13,250 nt of DNA from CAZGVV01 sp964529155 (GCA_964529155.1 CAZGVV010000055.1:1-13250); one strand, 5' to 3'; positions 7,215 through 13,250 are shown, counted from the first letter of the stretch. Numbers and translations are program-made. Notes: generated from the letters alone by a model not told the origin.

Positions 7215-8669
7215 ATGCATCTTCTCTCCCTTTCCCCATTGCGGCTTACGCTTTTATTGAGTGTGGCGTTTTTGCTGTGTTTGGGTCTACACCCCTACAT
7301 TACACCGAGCGAAGCGCGCTATATTGAAATCGCGCGGCAAATGGTGGTGAGTGGCGACTGGATTATACCGCATATCAACGGCGTGCCATATTTTGAGAAG
7401 CCGCCTTTATTTTACTGGATGGAAGCCGGGATGTTTTCATTATTCGGCTGGGGTGAGTTTTCCGGGCGGTTGCTTACTGCATTGCTTTCCGTGGCGTTAT
7501 GTATGCTGACCTACGCGTTGGCCAGCGTGCTATATACGCGGCGTGAAGGCGTGGCGGCAGCGCTGGTATTGGCGACCACGTGGCTTGGATTTAGTTTAAG
7601 CCGGGTGGTGATGCTGGATGTGCCGCTCACGGTATGCGTGACTGCGACGATGCTTTGTTTCATTATGGCCGCGCGGGAAGAAAAGCCGCGCGCGTGGGTA
7701 GTGTACACTATGTATGTGGCGGCGGCGTTGGGAATGCTGGCCAAAGGCCTGGTTGCCATCGCATTACCGGGGATGATTGTGCTTGCATGGCTAGTGCTGA
7801 CCAAGCGCTGGGCGTTGTTGTTAAAGCTGCGGTTGCCGACGGGAATAGTGTTGTTTCTGGTTATTGCACTGCCCTGGCACATTGCAGCAGGTGCGCGCTA
7901 TCCGGAATTTTGGAAATTTTATTTTCTGCACGAGCATTTCAGCCGCTTTTTGACCGATGTGCATCGGCGCGTGCAGCCGTGGTGGTTTTTCATTGCGGTG
8001 CTTACGGTTGGGGCGATGCCCTGGCTGCCGCTGATGCTGCGGGCGCTCTGGCAGGAGCGGCGGAATCGGGAGCCCTACCGGGTGTTATTGTTATTGTGGG
8101 CGGTGTTGCCGTTTTTATTTTTTTCCTCGTCGCATTCTAAATTAATTCCCTATATTTATCCCTGCTTCCCTCCGCTTGCAGTGCTTATAACGCCGCATCT
8201 TTTGCAGGCATGGCAACGGCGAGACCTGTTTGCGCGGATATGTGTTTATGCGGCGGCACTGACCGCACCTCTGGGATATATGGTGCAAGTGGCTGCGCCG
8301 CATTATTCGCGTGGCTCAGTGAAAGCAGTGGCAACAGAGCTTGCACCGCAGCTTACCCCAGACGACGAGGTGGTGATTTACGGCAATTACCGTCAGGATT
8401 TGCCCCTTTACCTCAATCGTAACGTTACAGTAGTGGATTATAAGGGGGAGTTGGAATTTGGCACTACCATTAATTCAAATACTAAGCGCTGGATGATTGA
8501 TTCCAATGAATTTATCACGCGTTGTAAACAGTCTGGGCATACGATGTATGTATTGGTTTCTGAAAATACGCTTCCGGAATTGCAGCATAGATCGTGCAGT
8601 TTGCATATGGTCCCGCTTACAGCAAATCCGCCTGAGGGTTTTGTTTTACTTACTAATAAGGATAAATAA
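7215..8669 (+). CDS. ArnT-like GT39/GT83 integral membrane glycosyltransferase
   Basis: ArnT uses undecaprenyl-phosphate-linked 4-amino-4-deoxy-L-arabinose (Ara4N) to glycosylate lipid A phosphates on the periplasmic side. The 484-residue product matches that layout: a first helix at about 10-26, the loop motif PSEARYIEIARQM (31-43), SGDWIIPH (46-53), YFEKPP (59-64), MLD (133-135), several further helices, LHEHFSRF (238-245), SKLIPYIYP (308-316) and a soluble C-terminal domain from about 365. In most relatives the loop carries Asp-Glu at the place where this one has S32-E33. I start at the ATG at 7215, just before the first helix. An in-frame start at 7137 would overlap emrB and put a hydrophilic 26-residue tail ahead of it. 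Neighbouring arnB, arnC and arnA homologues support an Ara4N role, but transfer of another polyprenyl-linked sugar remains possible. Confidence 0.85.
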   Translation: MHLLSLSPLRLTLLLSVAFLLCLGLHPYITPSEARYIEIARQMVVSGDWIIPHINGVPYFEKPPLFYWMEAGMFSLFGWGEFSGRLLTALLSVALCMLTYALASVLYTRREGVAAALVLATTWLGFSLSRVVMLDVPLTVCVTATMLCFIMAAREEKPRAWVVYTMYVAAALGMLAKGLVAIALPGMIVLAWLVLTKRWALLLKLRLPTGIVLFLVIALPWHIAAGARYPEFWKFYFLHEHFSRFLTDVHRRVQPWWFFIAVLTVGAMPWLPLMLRALWQERRNREPYRVLLLLWAVLPFLFFSSSHSKLIPYIYPCFPPLAVLITPHLLQAWQRRDLFARICVYAAALTAPLGYMVQVAAPHYSRGSVKAVATELAPQLTPDDEVVIYGNYRQDLPLYLNRNVTVVDYKGELEFGTTINSNTKRWMIDSNEFITRCKQSGHTMYVLVSENTLPELQHRSCSLHMVPLTANPPEGFVLLTNKDK

Positions 8670-9805
8670 TGACTCAATTTCTTCCCTTTGCCCGGCCCGT
8701 TATTAGCGAAGAAGCTATTGCTGAAGTGGTGGAAACGCTTCGCTCGGGCTGGATTACTACAGGCCCCCGCGTAGCAAAATTTGAGCAGATGCTGACCGAT
8801 TATCATGGTGGGCGGCGTGCATTATGCCTCACCTCGGCTACGGCCGGGTTGCATCTTGCTTTGCTGGCCTTGGATTTGGAAGCGGAGTCGGAAGTAATTA
8901 CCACGCCGTTTACTTTCGCCGCCACACTTAATACCATCGTACTTGCGGGTGCCAGGCCAGTTCTTGTGGATATTGACCCCGCTACGCTTAATATGGATAT
9001 AAGCCGTATTGAAGCGGCAATCACTCCCTATACGCGGGCTATTATGCCGGTGCATTTTGCCGGTTTGCCGGTGGATTTAGACCCTATTTATGCGCTGGCG
9101 AAAAAGCATAATTTGCGCGTGGTAGAAGATTGCGCACATGCCATTGGTGCCGAATATAAGGGTAAGCGTTTGGGGACGTTTGGCGATATTCAGGTAATGA
9201 GTTTCCACCCCAACAAAAATATGACAACGGGTGAGGGCGGTGCGGTCATTACCCAGGATGAGGCGGTGATTAAGCGCATTGAGCGCTTGCGCTTTCATGG
9301 CATAGACCGTGAGGCATTCAATCGCTTTTCTAAATCCGGCAGTCAGCAATATGACATTGAGATGCCGGGCTTTAAATACAATATGATGGATATTCAAGCG
9401 GCACTGGGCATACACCAGCTTCCGGCGCTGGATGGTTTTATTACGGCACGCACTCTGCTGGCGGATCGGTATCGCGCGGCATTCGCTGGCGTGCCTGAGA
9501 TAGAAATCACTCAGCCACCTGCATACGCCCATCAGCATGCCTGGCACTTATTTACCGTGCGAGTAAATGCGCGTGATGAGGTGATTAATGAAATGAAAGA
9601 AGAAGATATTGGTCTTGGATTGCACTACCAGGCGGCACATTGTTTCTCCTGGTATCAGGAAGCATATGGCTGGCGTCCCCAGGATTTTCCACATGCCCTG
9701 AGGGCTGGCGAGCGTATTTGCAGCCTGCCATTATTCCCTACCTTAACCGAGGCCGATCAGGACCGCGTGATAAAATCGCTGGTAACTATTGTCAAAAAAC
9801 GCTAA
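8669..9805 (+). CDS. arnB: ArnB-like UDP-4-keto-pentose aminotransferase (DegT/DnrJ/EryC1/StrS)
   Basis: ArnB converts UDP-L-Ara4O to UDP-L-Ara4N with glutamate as amino donor and PLP as cofactor, in the cytoplasm. The 378-residue protein follows E. coli ArnB almost end to end: FLPFARP (4-10), SGWITTGP (26-33), SATAGLH (56-62), VEDCAHAIGAEYKG (152-165), the PLP lysine K183 in FHPNKN (179-184), GEGGAV (188-193), GFKYNMMDIQAA (234-245), HAWHLF (290-295), GLHYQAAH (317-324) and ERICSLPLFP (348-357). That makes ArnB a better fit than the wider sugar-aminotransferase family. Its ATG overlaps the TAA of the ArnT-like gene (TAATG) and is preceded by TAAGGA at 8657-8662, so the two are translationally coupled. 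Confidence 0.92.
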   Translation: MTQFLPFARPVISEEAIAEVVETLRSGWITTGPRVAKFEQMLTDYHGGRRALCLTSATAGLHLALLALDLEAESEVITTPFTFAATLNTIVLAGARPVLVDIDPATLNMDISRIEAAITPYTRAIMPVHFAGLPVDLDPIYALAKKHNLRVVEDCAHAIGAEYKGKRLGTFGDIQVMSFHPNKNMTTGEGGAVITQDEAVIKRIERLRFHGIDREAFNRFSKSGSQQYDIEMPGFKYNMMDIQAALGIHQLPALDGFITARTLLADRYRAAFAGVPEIEITQPPAYAHQHAWHLFTVRVNARDEVINEMKEEDIGLGLHYQAAHCFSWYQEAYGWRPQDFPHALRAGERICSLPLFPTLTEADQDRVIKSLVTIVKKR

Positions 9806-9830
9806 AGCTATGCATGCTGTTTATCTCGTA

Positions 9831-9835
9831 AGGAG
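9831..9835 (+). promoter_or_regulatory. Shine-Dalgarno AGGAG that fixes the start at 9843
   Basis: AGGAG lies 7 bases upstream of the ATG at 9843 and is the strongest ribosome binding site in the window. It favours that ATG, directly before a signal peptide, over the in-frame ATG at 9789, which lies inside the arnB coding sequence. Confidence 0.75.
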
Positions 9836-9842
9836 TACATCT

Positions 9843-10268
9843 ATGTCACGCATGCACGGTTTTTTTGTTGCACTTGTTGTTTTATTTGGTGCATTCAGTG
9901 CATTTGCTGGTGAAGGAAAGCCCATGTTGCCTTACGGTGAAATTTATTCCGGAAGTAAGAATGAAACCGTAGAAGTCGGTTATTTTAAAGACAGCCAGGA
10001 TGCATTGATACGCGTGAAAGGCGTGAACCATGAGTGGGATAATAAAGTTATTAATGTCACCTACCACACTGCTGGTCAGGGAAAAGATTTTGTTACTAAA
10101 GTAGACGGCAAAGATTATACGTTGCTGGTGCTGCGCCCCAGTGTAACGGAACTGCATATGCCAGGTTACAGTGCAAACCCGACCCGTCTATATTTTGACA
10201 AAAACGCTTCACAAGAAGCACGTCCGTTGCATCTGCGCACCGCGTATGAGCAGCAGGCTGGAAAATAA
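9843..10268 (+). CDS. Unknown exported protein inside the arn block
   Basis: I do not recognise this 141-residue protein. It has a clear signal peptide: a short basic start, a hydrophobic core at about 7-20, and a likely signal peptidase I site after AFA (20-22). There is no lipobox cysteine; in fact the mature part has no cysteine. The mature domain of about 119 residues is hydrophilic and looks beta-rich (alternating patterns such as ETVEVGYF and YTLLVL), with no repeats and no membrane segment, so it is predicted to be periplasmic. It ends with an alpha-like, charged tail. The gene lies 37 bases after arnB and 20 bases before arnC, each with its own Shine-Dalgarno sequence, so it is almost certainly co-transcribed with them. 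It is too small, and exported, so it cannot be the missing formyltransferase; it also lacks the metal motifs expected of an ArnD deacetylase. A helper of envelope glycosylation is a guess from position only. Confidence 0.8.
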   Translation: MSRMHGFFVALVVLFGAFSAFAGEGKPMLPYGEIYSGSKNETVEVGYFKDSQDALIRVKGVNHEWDNKVINVTYHTAGQGKDFVTKVDGKDYTLLVLRPSVTELHMPGYSANPTRLYFDKNASQEARPLHLRTAYEQQAGK

Positions 10269-10277
10269 CAATTATTT

Positions 10278-10282
10278 AAGGA
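10278..10282 (+). promoter_or_regulatory. Shine-Dalgarno AAGGA of arnC
   Basis: AAGGA lies 6 bases before the ATG at 10289, in the 20-base gap after the unknown exported protein gene. It supports this start and independent ribosome loading inside the operon. Confidence 0.65.
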
Positions 10283-10288
10283 CCTGCG

Positions 10289-11254
10289 ATGTATTTAAGC
10301 GTCGTTATCCCTGTTTATAATGAACAGCAAACTTTGCCGCTTCTGGCGGCAAGGTTATTTCCTGTATTGGATGCGTTGTCCCGGCCTTACGAAGTTATTT
10401 TCGTAAATGACGGCAGTAAGGATGGTTCACAAGATGTGCTAAGGCAGCTGTTCCACGAGCGGCCTTCCCAAGTGCGCGTAGTGCAATTCATGCGTAATTA
10501 CGGGCAACACCCGGCGATTATGGCGGGATTTGCCCGTGTACGGGGTGATGTGGTGGTGACTTTAGACTGTGATTTGCAAAATCCCCCGGAAGACATCCCC
10601 AAACTGCTGGCGCTTATTGAGCAGGGGCACGATGTGGTCGGCGGTTATCGTGGGGATCGACAAGATAAAGCCTGGCGCAAAGGCATTTCGCGCTTATCAA
10701 ACATTGTGCGTGAGCGCATTACCAATATACGCATGCGTGACCATGGATGTATGTTGCGTGCTTACCGTCGTGAAATTGTTGAGCAAATTGTAGAAAGCGG
10801 CGAAGCAACTCCGTTTATTACCACGTTGAGTCAATATCTGGCGGGTAACCCCACGGAGATTGAGGTGGGGCATGCCGAGCGCGCAGCCGGGACGTCTAAT
10901 TATAATTTATATAAGCTTATCCGCTATAATTTCGATCTGATGACCGGCTTCTCAGTGGTGCCGTTACAGCTTTTTACGCTGGTCGGCATGGCGCTTTCAG
11001 CGAGTAGCTTAATACTGGTGATCTATATGCTTGGGCGGCGCTTGGTGCTTGGGCCGGAAGTGGATGGGGTGTTTACCCTGTTTGCTATTTTATTCTTATT
11101 AATTAGTGTCACCATGACCGGTTTGGGCCTGATTGGCGAATATGTGGGGCGAATTTACATGGAAGTGCGCAAACGCCCTCATTTCGTGGTGAAAGAGGTG
11201 CTGGAAGAAAATAATGGCAATTCTCCTAGGGTTATATTGGAAAAATCAGCTTAA
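10289..11254 (+). CDS. arnC: ArnC-like undecaprenyl-phosphate glycosyltransferase (GT2)
   Basis: ArnC transfers 4-deoxy-4-formamido-L-arabinose from its UDP form to undecaprenyl phosphate at the cytoplasmic face of the inner membrane. The 321-residue product is the same size and layout: VVIPVYNEQ at 5-13, NDGSKDGS at 40-47, RNYGQHPAIMAGFA at 69-82, the metal-binding DCD in LDCDLQNPPED (92-102), DHGCMLRAYRR (151-161), then two C-terminal membrane helices at about 225-248 and 261-284 and GEYVGRIY (283-290). RNYGQH and GCMLRAYRR are strongly ArnC-like and separate it from dolichol-phosphate mannose synthase or GtrB relatives. Whether this enzyme takes the formylated or the plain amino sugar is open, since no formyltransferase gene is nearby. 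A candidate promoter for the next gene lies in the 98-base gap that follows. Confidence 0.9.
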   Translation: MYLSVVIPVYNEQQTLPLLAARLFPVLDALSRPYEVIFVNDGSKDGSQDVLRQLFHERPSQVRVVQFMRNYGQHPAIMAGFARVRGDVVVTLDCDLQNPPEDIPKLLALIEQGHDVVGGYRGDRQDKAWRKGISRLSNIVRERITNIRMRDHGCMLRAYRREIVEQIVESGEATPFITTLSQYLAGNPTEIEVGHAERAAGTSNYNLYKLIRYNFDLMTGFSVVPLQLFTLVGMALSASSLILVIYMLGRRLVLGPEVDGVFTLFAILFLLISVTMTGLGLIGEYVGRIYMEVRKRPHFVVKEVLEENNGNSPRVILEKSA

Positions 11255-11282
11255 TCAGTTGGTTATAATTTATCGGTATTGA

Positions 11283-11311
11283 TTGCAACCGCGCCAGCTT
11301 CTTGGTAAAGT
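11283..11311 (+). promoter_or_regulatory. Candidate sigma70-like promoter for the arnA-type gene
   Basis: TTGCAA at 11283-11288 and TAAAGT at 11306-11311 are 17 bases apart, the optimal spacing, in the 98-base gap between arnC and the arnA-type gene. Each box matches four of six consensus positions. Transcription would start near 11318 and leave a leader of about 35 bases carrying a Shine-Dalgarno sequence. No terminator hairpin is seen after arnC, so read-through from the upstream operon is also likely. Confidence 0.45.
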
Positions 11312-11343
11312 GCCTCATACGTTTCCCATTATTTTTATTTAAT

Positions 11344-11348
11344 AGAGG
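11344..11348 (+). promoter_or_regulatory. Shine-Dalgarno AGAGG that fixes the arnA-type start
   Basis: AGAGG lies 4 bases ahead of the ATG at 11353, which begins directly with the MKILILG nucleotide-binding strand. It argues against the longer in-frame reading that begins at 11302. Confidence 0.6.
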
Positions 11349-11352
11349 CTCC

Positions 11353-12414
11353 ATGAAAATTCTTATCCTCGGCGCAAACGGTTTTATCGGTAGTCATCTA
11401 TCGGAAGCCATTCTCAAACAGCGCCCGGATTGGGAAGTATATGCCATGGATATCCGTGATGATAAGTTAGAGCCATGTTTGCATCACCCCCGGTTTCATT
11501 TCGTGGAAGGCGATATTACCATCAATAAGGAATGGGTCGAATATCACGTTAAGAAATGTGACGTTATTCTGCCGCTGGTGGCGATTGCCACGCCTGCGAC
11601 CTATGTGAAAAATCCGCTTGCCGTGTTTGAATTGGATTTTGAGGCGAATTTGGAAATTATCCGCCATTGCGTGAAATATAACAAACGCGTGGTGTTTCCG
11701 TCCACTTCCGAAGTATATGGCATGAGCCTGGATGGGCCTTATGATGAAGAAGCCAGTACATTGGTAACCGGGCCGATCGAAAAAGAGCGCTGGATTTATT
11801 CAAGCTGCAAGCAACTCATGGACCGTGTGATTTATGCCTATGGGAACCATCGTGGTCTGCCGTTTACTCTATTCCGCCCGTTCAACTGGATTGGCCCAAA
11901 ATTAGATAACCCATGGGAACCAAAAGAAGGCTCCAGCCGCGTGGTGACGCAGTTCCTGAGCGCGATTTTACATGACCGCCCGATTCATTTGGTGGACGGC
12001 GGCGCGCAAAAACGTTGCATGCTTTACGTGAGCGACGCGATTGAGGCGTTGATGCTGATTATTGAAAATAAAGACGGCTGTGCGAGTGGCCGCATCTTCA
12101 ACATTGGTCACCCGGACAATGAAATCTCCATGCGCGATTTGGCAACGATGATGCTGGAAATCACCGCGGAGTTCCCCGGGTTTGAAAACATCGCGCAGCG
12201 TGTGCCGGTGGAAATCGTGCAGGGCCAGCAATATTATGGCAAGGGTTATCAGGACATTCAGTCACGCGTGCCTTTGGTGCGTAATGCCCGCGAACATTTG
12301 GGTTGGGTGCCGACCACGGGATTGCGTGACGGTTTGAAGCACACCATTGAATATTACCTGAAAGCACGCGAGCAAAAACAACGCGCCACACCGGCATTGG
12401 TTGAGGCGGCGTAA
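11353..12414 (+). CDS. arnA: ArnA dehydrogenase/decarboxylase domain protein (UDP-4-keto-pentose synthase)
   Basis: This extended SDR oxidises and decarboxylates UDP-glucuronate to UDP-L-Ara4O with NAD+, supplying ArnB. The 353 residues correspond to only the C-terminal half of E. coli ArnA (660 residues). They include GANGFIG (7-13), FHFVEGDI (48-55), EYHVKKCDVILPLVAIATP (63-81), FPSTSEVYGM (115-124), Y149-x3-K153, FTLFRPFNWIGP (171-182), DGGAQKRC (215-222), NIGHPDNE (250-257), YYGKGYQD (294-301) and NAREHLGW (311-318). The residues matching ArnA S433, E434 and R619 (here S119, E120, R305) are kept, so decarboxylation should work. The formyltransferase half is absent. It is not a truncated bifunctional protein, because its own ribosome binding site and start sit where the domain begins. 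Annotators may call it bifunctional UDP-4-keto-pentose/UDP-xylose synthase; a UDP-xylose by-product is possible. Confidence 0.9.
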   Translation: MKILILGANGFIGSHLSEAILKQRPDWEVYAMDIRDDKLEPCLHHPRFHFVEGDITINKEWVEYHVKKCDVILPLVAIATPATYVKNPLAVFELDFEANLEIIRHCVKYNKRVVFPSTSEVYGMSLDGPYDEEASTLVTGPIEKERWIYSSCKQLMDRVIYAYGNHRGLPFTLFRPFNWIGPKLDNPWEPKEGSSRVVTQFLSAILHDRPIHLVDGGAQKRCMLYVSDAIEALMLIIENKDGCASGRIFNIGHPDNEISMRDLATMMLEITAEFPGFENIAQRVPVEIVQGQQYYGKGYQDIQSRVPLVRNAREHLGWVPTTGLRDGLKHTIEYYLKAREQKQRATPALVEAA

Positions 12415-12450
12415 GGTTTCGTTTTTCAGAAAAGTGTTACATAATCCATC

Positions 12451-12479
12451 TTGCTCGTCGCATGCGCGTGCGCTACATA
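12451..12479 (+). promoter_or_regulatory. Candidate promoter of the TPR gene
   Basis: TTGCTC at 12451-12456 and TACATA at 12474-12479 are 17 bases apart; the -10 is a poor match. It ends 7 bases before the ATG at 12487. The same TTGCTC hexamer is the candidate -35 ahead of emrA. No Shine-Dalgarno sequence is visible. The start codon lies in a small inverted repeat (CATAC-GGTA-GTATG, 12476-12489). Confidence 0.3.
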
Positions 12480-12486
12480 CGGTAGT

Positions 12487-12963
12487 ATGCGCTACCTAAA
12501 ACCTCTTTTCTTAGTGCCGTTCATAGGGCTGCTTGGCGTAGTACATTCCGCCAGCGCGCAGCTATTACAGGTGGGACCGGCGCAGCAACTCATGCTTACG
12601 GCGGCACAAGCGGTGATGAAGCAGGATTATAATGAGGCACTGACGCTGTATAATCAGGCCATTGCAACGGATCCGGGAAATATTGAAGCGTACCTACAGC
12701 GCGGCGTCATTCGTCGCCAGATGAAGGACGAAACCGGTGCGCGCGCAGATGGTGATACGGCGCTGCAGTTGGCGGATAATGCGATTGCCGCTAACCCCGG
12801 CAATGCAATGCTCTATCACCAACGCAGCATGGCAAACCGTTTGCGCCTGCAATTCCGTCAAGCCCGTGAAGACGCGCAGCGTGCGCAGCAACTACCGGGG
12901 GCGAATGGGGCGTGGGAAAATGATGTAAATGCGATTATTCTGGAAGAAAAGATGCATCAATAA
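12487..12963 (+). CDS. Small exported tetratricopeptide-repeat protein
   Basis: The 158-residue product has a signal peptide (RYLKP basic start, hydrophobic core at about 7-20, likely cleavage after SASA at 21-24). It then has one clear TPR at about 37-64 with the usual small/aromatic pattern (AVMKQDYNEALTLYNQAIATDP), a second at about 66-104 interrupted by an inserted ALQLADNAI segment, and a third helix pair at about 108-136. TPRs bind other proteins, so this is probably a periplasmic scaffold or assembly factor; no partner is evident. The start at 12487 is chosen because it places the basic residues directly before the hydrophobic core. The gene lies 72 bases after the arnA-type gene, perhaps with its own promoter, so membership of the arn operon is uncertain. 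I cannot name the family more exactly. Confidence 0.82.
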   Translation: MRYLKPLFLVPFIGLLGVVHSASAQLLQVGPAQQLMLTAAQAVMKQDYNEALTLYNQAIATDPGNIEAYLQRGVIRRQMKDETGARADGDTALQLADNAIAANPGNAMLYHQRSMANRLRLQFRQAREDAQRAQQLPGANGAWENDVNAIILEEKMHQ

Positions 12964-12993
12964 GCGTATGTATCCTTACGGTCTTTAACGGCA

Positions 12994-13136
12994 TATAGTT
13001 ATTCCACTTTACCATTATACATGGCTGCAAAGAGTGTTTTCTGTGCTTCCAGTGCTCACGTACACCTGTACGCTGCGCTCCGGTTCTCGAAAACACTATG
13101 TTCGCCTACGTATAATGTTAAATTGAAATAACTATA
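12994..13136. repeat. 143-bp imperfect palindrome, possible dispersed palindromic element
   Basis: The outer arms, 12994-13020 and 13110-13136, are 27-base inverted repeats with three mismatches (TATAGTTATTC... against ...AAATAACTATA). Nested inside are a 9-base exact pair AGTGTTTTC/GAAAACACT (13033-13041, 13089-13097) and a 6-base pair at the tip, CGTACA/TGTACG (13059-13064, 13067-13072), around CC. All three pairs share one centre near 13065, so the whole element can fold as a single long hairpin or cruciform. The inner part between the pairs is less well matched and more GC-rich than the arms. It carries no open reading frame of note. A copy elsewhere in the genome would make it a palindromic or MITE-like repeat; none is in this window. 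Confidence 0.7.
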
Positions 13137-13147
13137 GCACTAGACAT

Positions 13148-13181
13148 AAAAAAAGCCGGGAATGTTATTCCCGGCTTTTTT
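13148..13181. terminator. Strong bidirectional intrinsic terminator between the TPR gene and tuf
   Basis: A perfect 9-bp stem GCCGGGAAT/ATTCCCGGC (13155-13163, 13167-13175) with a GTT loop is flanked by A7 (13148-13154) and T6 (13176-13181). It therefore works as a Rho-independent terminator on both strands. It lies 17 bases past the tuf stop on the minus strand and also ends plus-strand transcripts from the TPR gene, preventing head-on read-through into the highly expressed tuf gene. Confidence 0.95.
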
Positions 13182-13198
13182 CGTAGTGAGAGCAGTAA

Positions 13199-13250
13199 CT
13201 ACTCCACAATTTTCGCGACGACGCCTGCGCCGATGGTACGGCCGCCTTCG
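13199..13250 (-). CDS. tuf: Elongation factor Tu, C-terminal end (partial)
   Basis: Only the last 16 codons and the TAG stop are inside the window; the gene continues past the right edge on the minus strand. The reverse complement reads EGGRTIGAGVVAKIVE, the conserved C-terminus of EF-Tu domain III, where GGRT-GAGVV is diagnostic. EF-Tu delivers aminoacyl-tRNA to the ribosome as a GTPase in the cytoplasm. The gene is convergent with the TPR gene and has its own terminator just downstream. Whether this is the tufA or tufB copy cannot be decided from the window. Confidence 0.93.
   Translation of the reverse strand, partial: EGGRTIGAGVVAKIVE

Noticed and set aside
9789..9842. Longer start for the exported protein inside the arnB coding end
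   Set aside because: AGGAG at 9831-9835 is correctly spaced for 9843, and that start gives a canonical signal peptide; the longer form would bury it.
11302..11352. 17-residue extension of the arnA-type protein
   Set aside because: AGAGG sits just before 11353, the Rossmann strand starts there, and the extension overlaps the candidate promoter.
12964..13198. Possible tRNA or small RNA gene in the gap before tuf
   Set aside because: The gap is explained by the palindrome and terminator. No cloverleaf, T-loop GTTCRANYC pattern or other RNA family signature was found; an sRNA cannot be excluded without expression data.

Overview
The window is a dense bacterial chromosomal segment with about half GC content. 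It encodes ten complete genes on the plus strand, two on the minus strand, and the last codons of a third minus-strand gene. Several features point to a Gram-negative organism: lipid A aminoarabinose (Arn) pathway homologues, an EmrAB-type pump that needs an outer membrane, and exported proteins with signal peptides. The flavour of RecJ, EF-Tu and the other proteins suggests an alphaproteobacterium, but that is an impression from the proteins and not a computed placement.

Region 1 (77-4538) is housekeeping and DNA repair. recJ (ssDNA exonuclease) follows a LOG-family nucleotide phosphoribohydrolase gene on the minus strand, with a 4-base ATGA overlap. Head-to-head with the LOG gene are a short-chain dehydrogenase gene and, 3 bases after it, a PHP-domain protein of the endonuclease Q family. 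EndoQ is a nuclease for deaminated DNA, best known from archaea and only some bacteria.

Region 2 (4565-12414) reads as one envelope-defence block: emrA-emrB-(arnT-like)-arnB-(unknown exported protein)-arnC, then the dehydrogenase/decarboxylase half of arnA with its own candidate promoter. Together these would make UDP-4-keto-pentose from UDP-glucuronate, aminate it to UDP-Ara4N, load the sugar on undecaprenyl phosphate and transfer it to lipid A or another envelope acceptor. Neither an ArnA formyltransferase domain nor an ArnD deformylase is present in the window. The ArnT-like enzyme also has Ser-Glu where the first-loop acidic pair Asp-Glu is usual. A 141-residue protein with a signal peptide and no recognised family sits between arnB and arnC.

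Region 3 (12451-13250) holds a small exported TPR protein gene, a 143-bp imperfect palindrome that may be a dispersed repeat, a strong bidirectional terminator, and the 3' end of a convergent tuf gene (EF-Tu).

The first genes of the plus-strand units (SDR, emrA, TPR) lack a Shine-Dalgarno sequence and have a candidate -10 box only 7-8 bases from ATG. Genes inside the arn block (arnB, the unknown gene, arnC, arnA) have clear Shine-Dalgarno sequences. This hints at leaderless initiation for the former group. No tRNA, rRNA, CRISPR array, transposase or integrase was seen.
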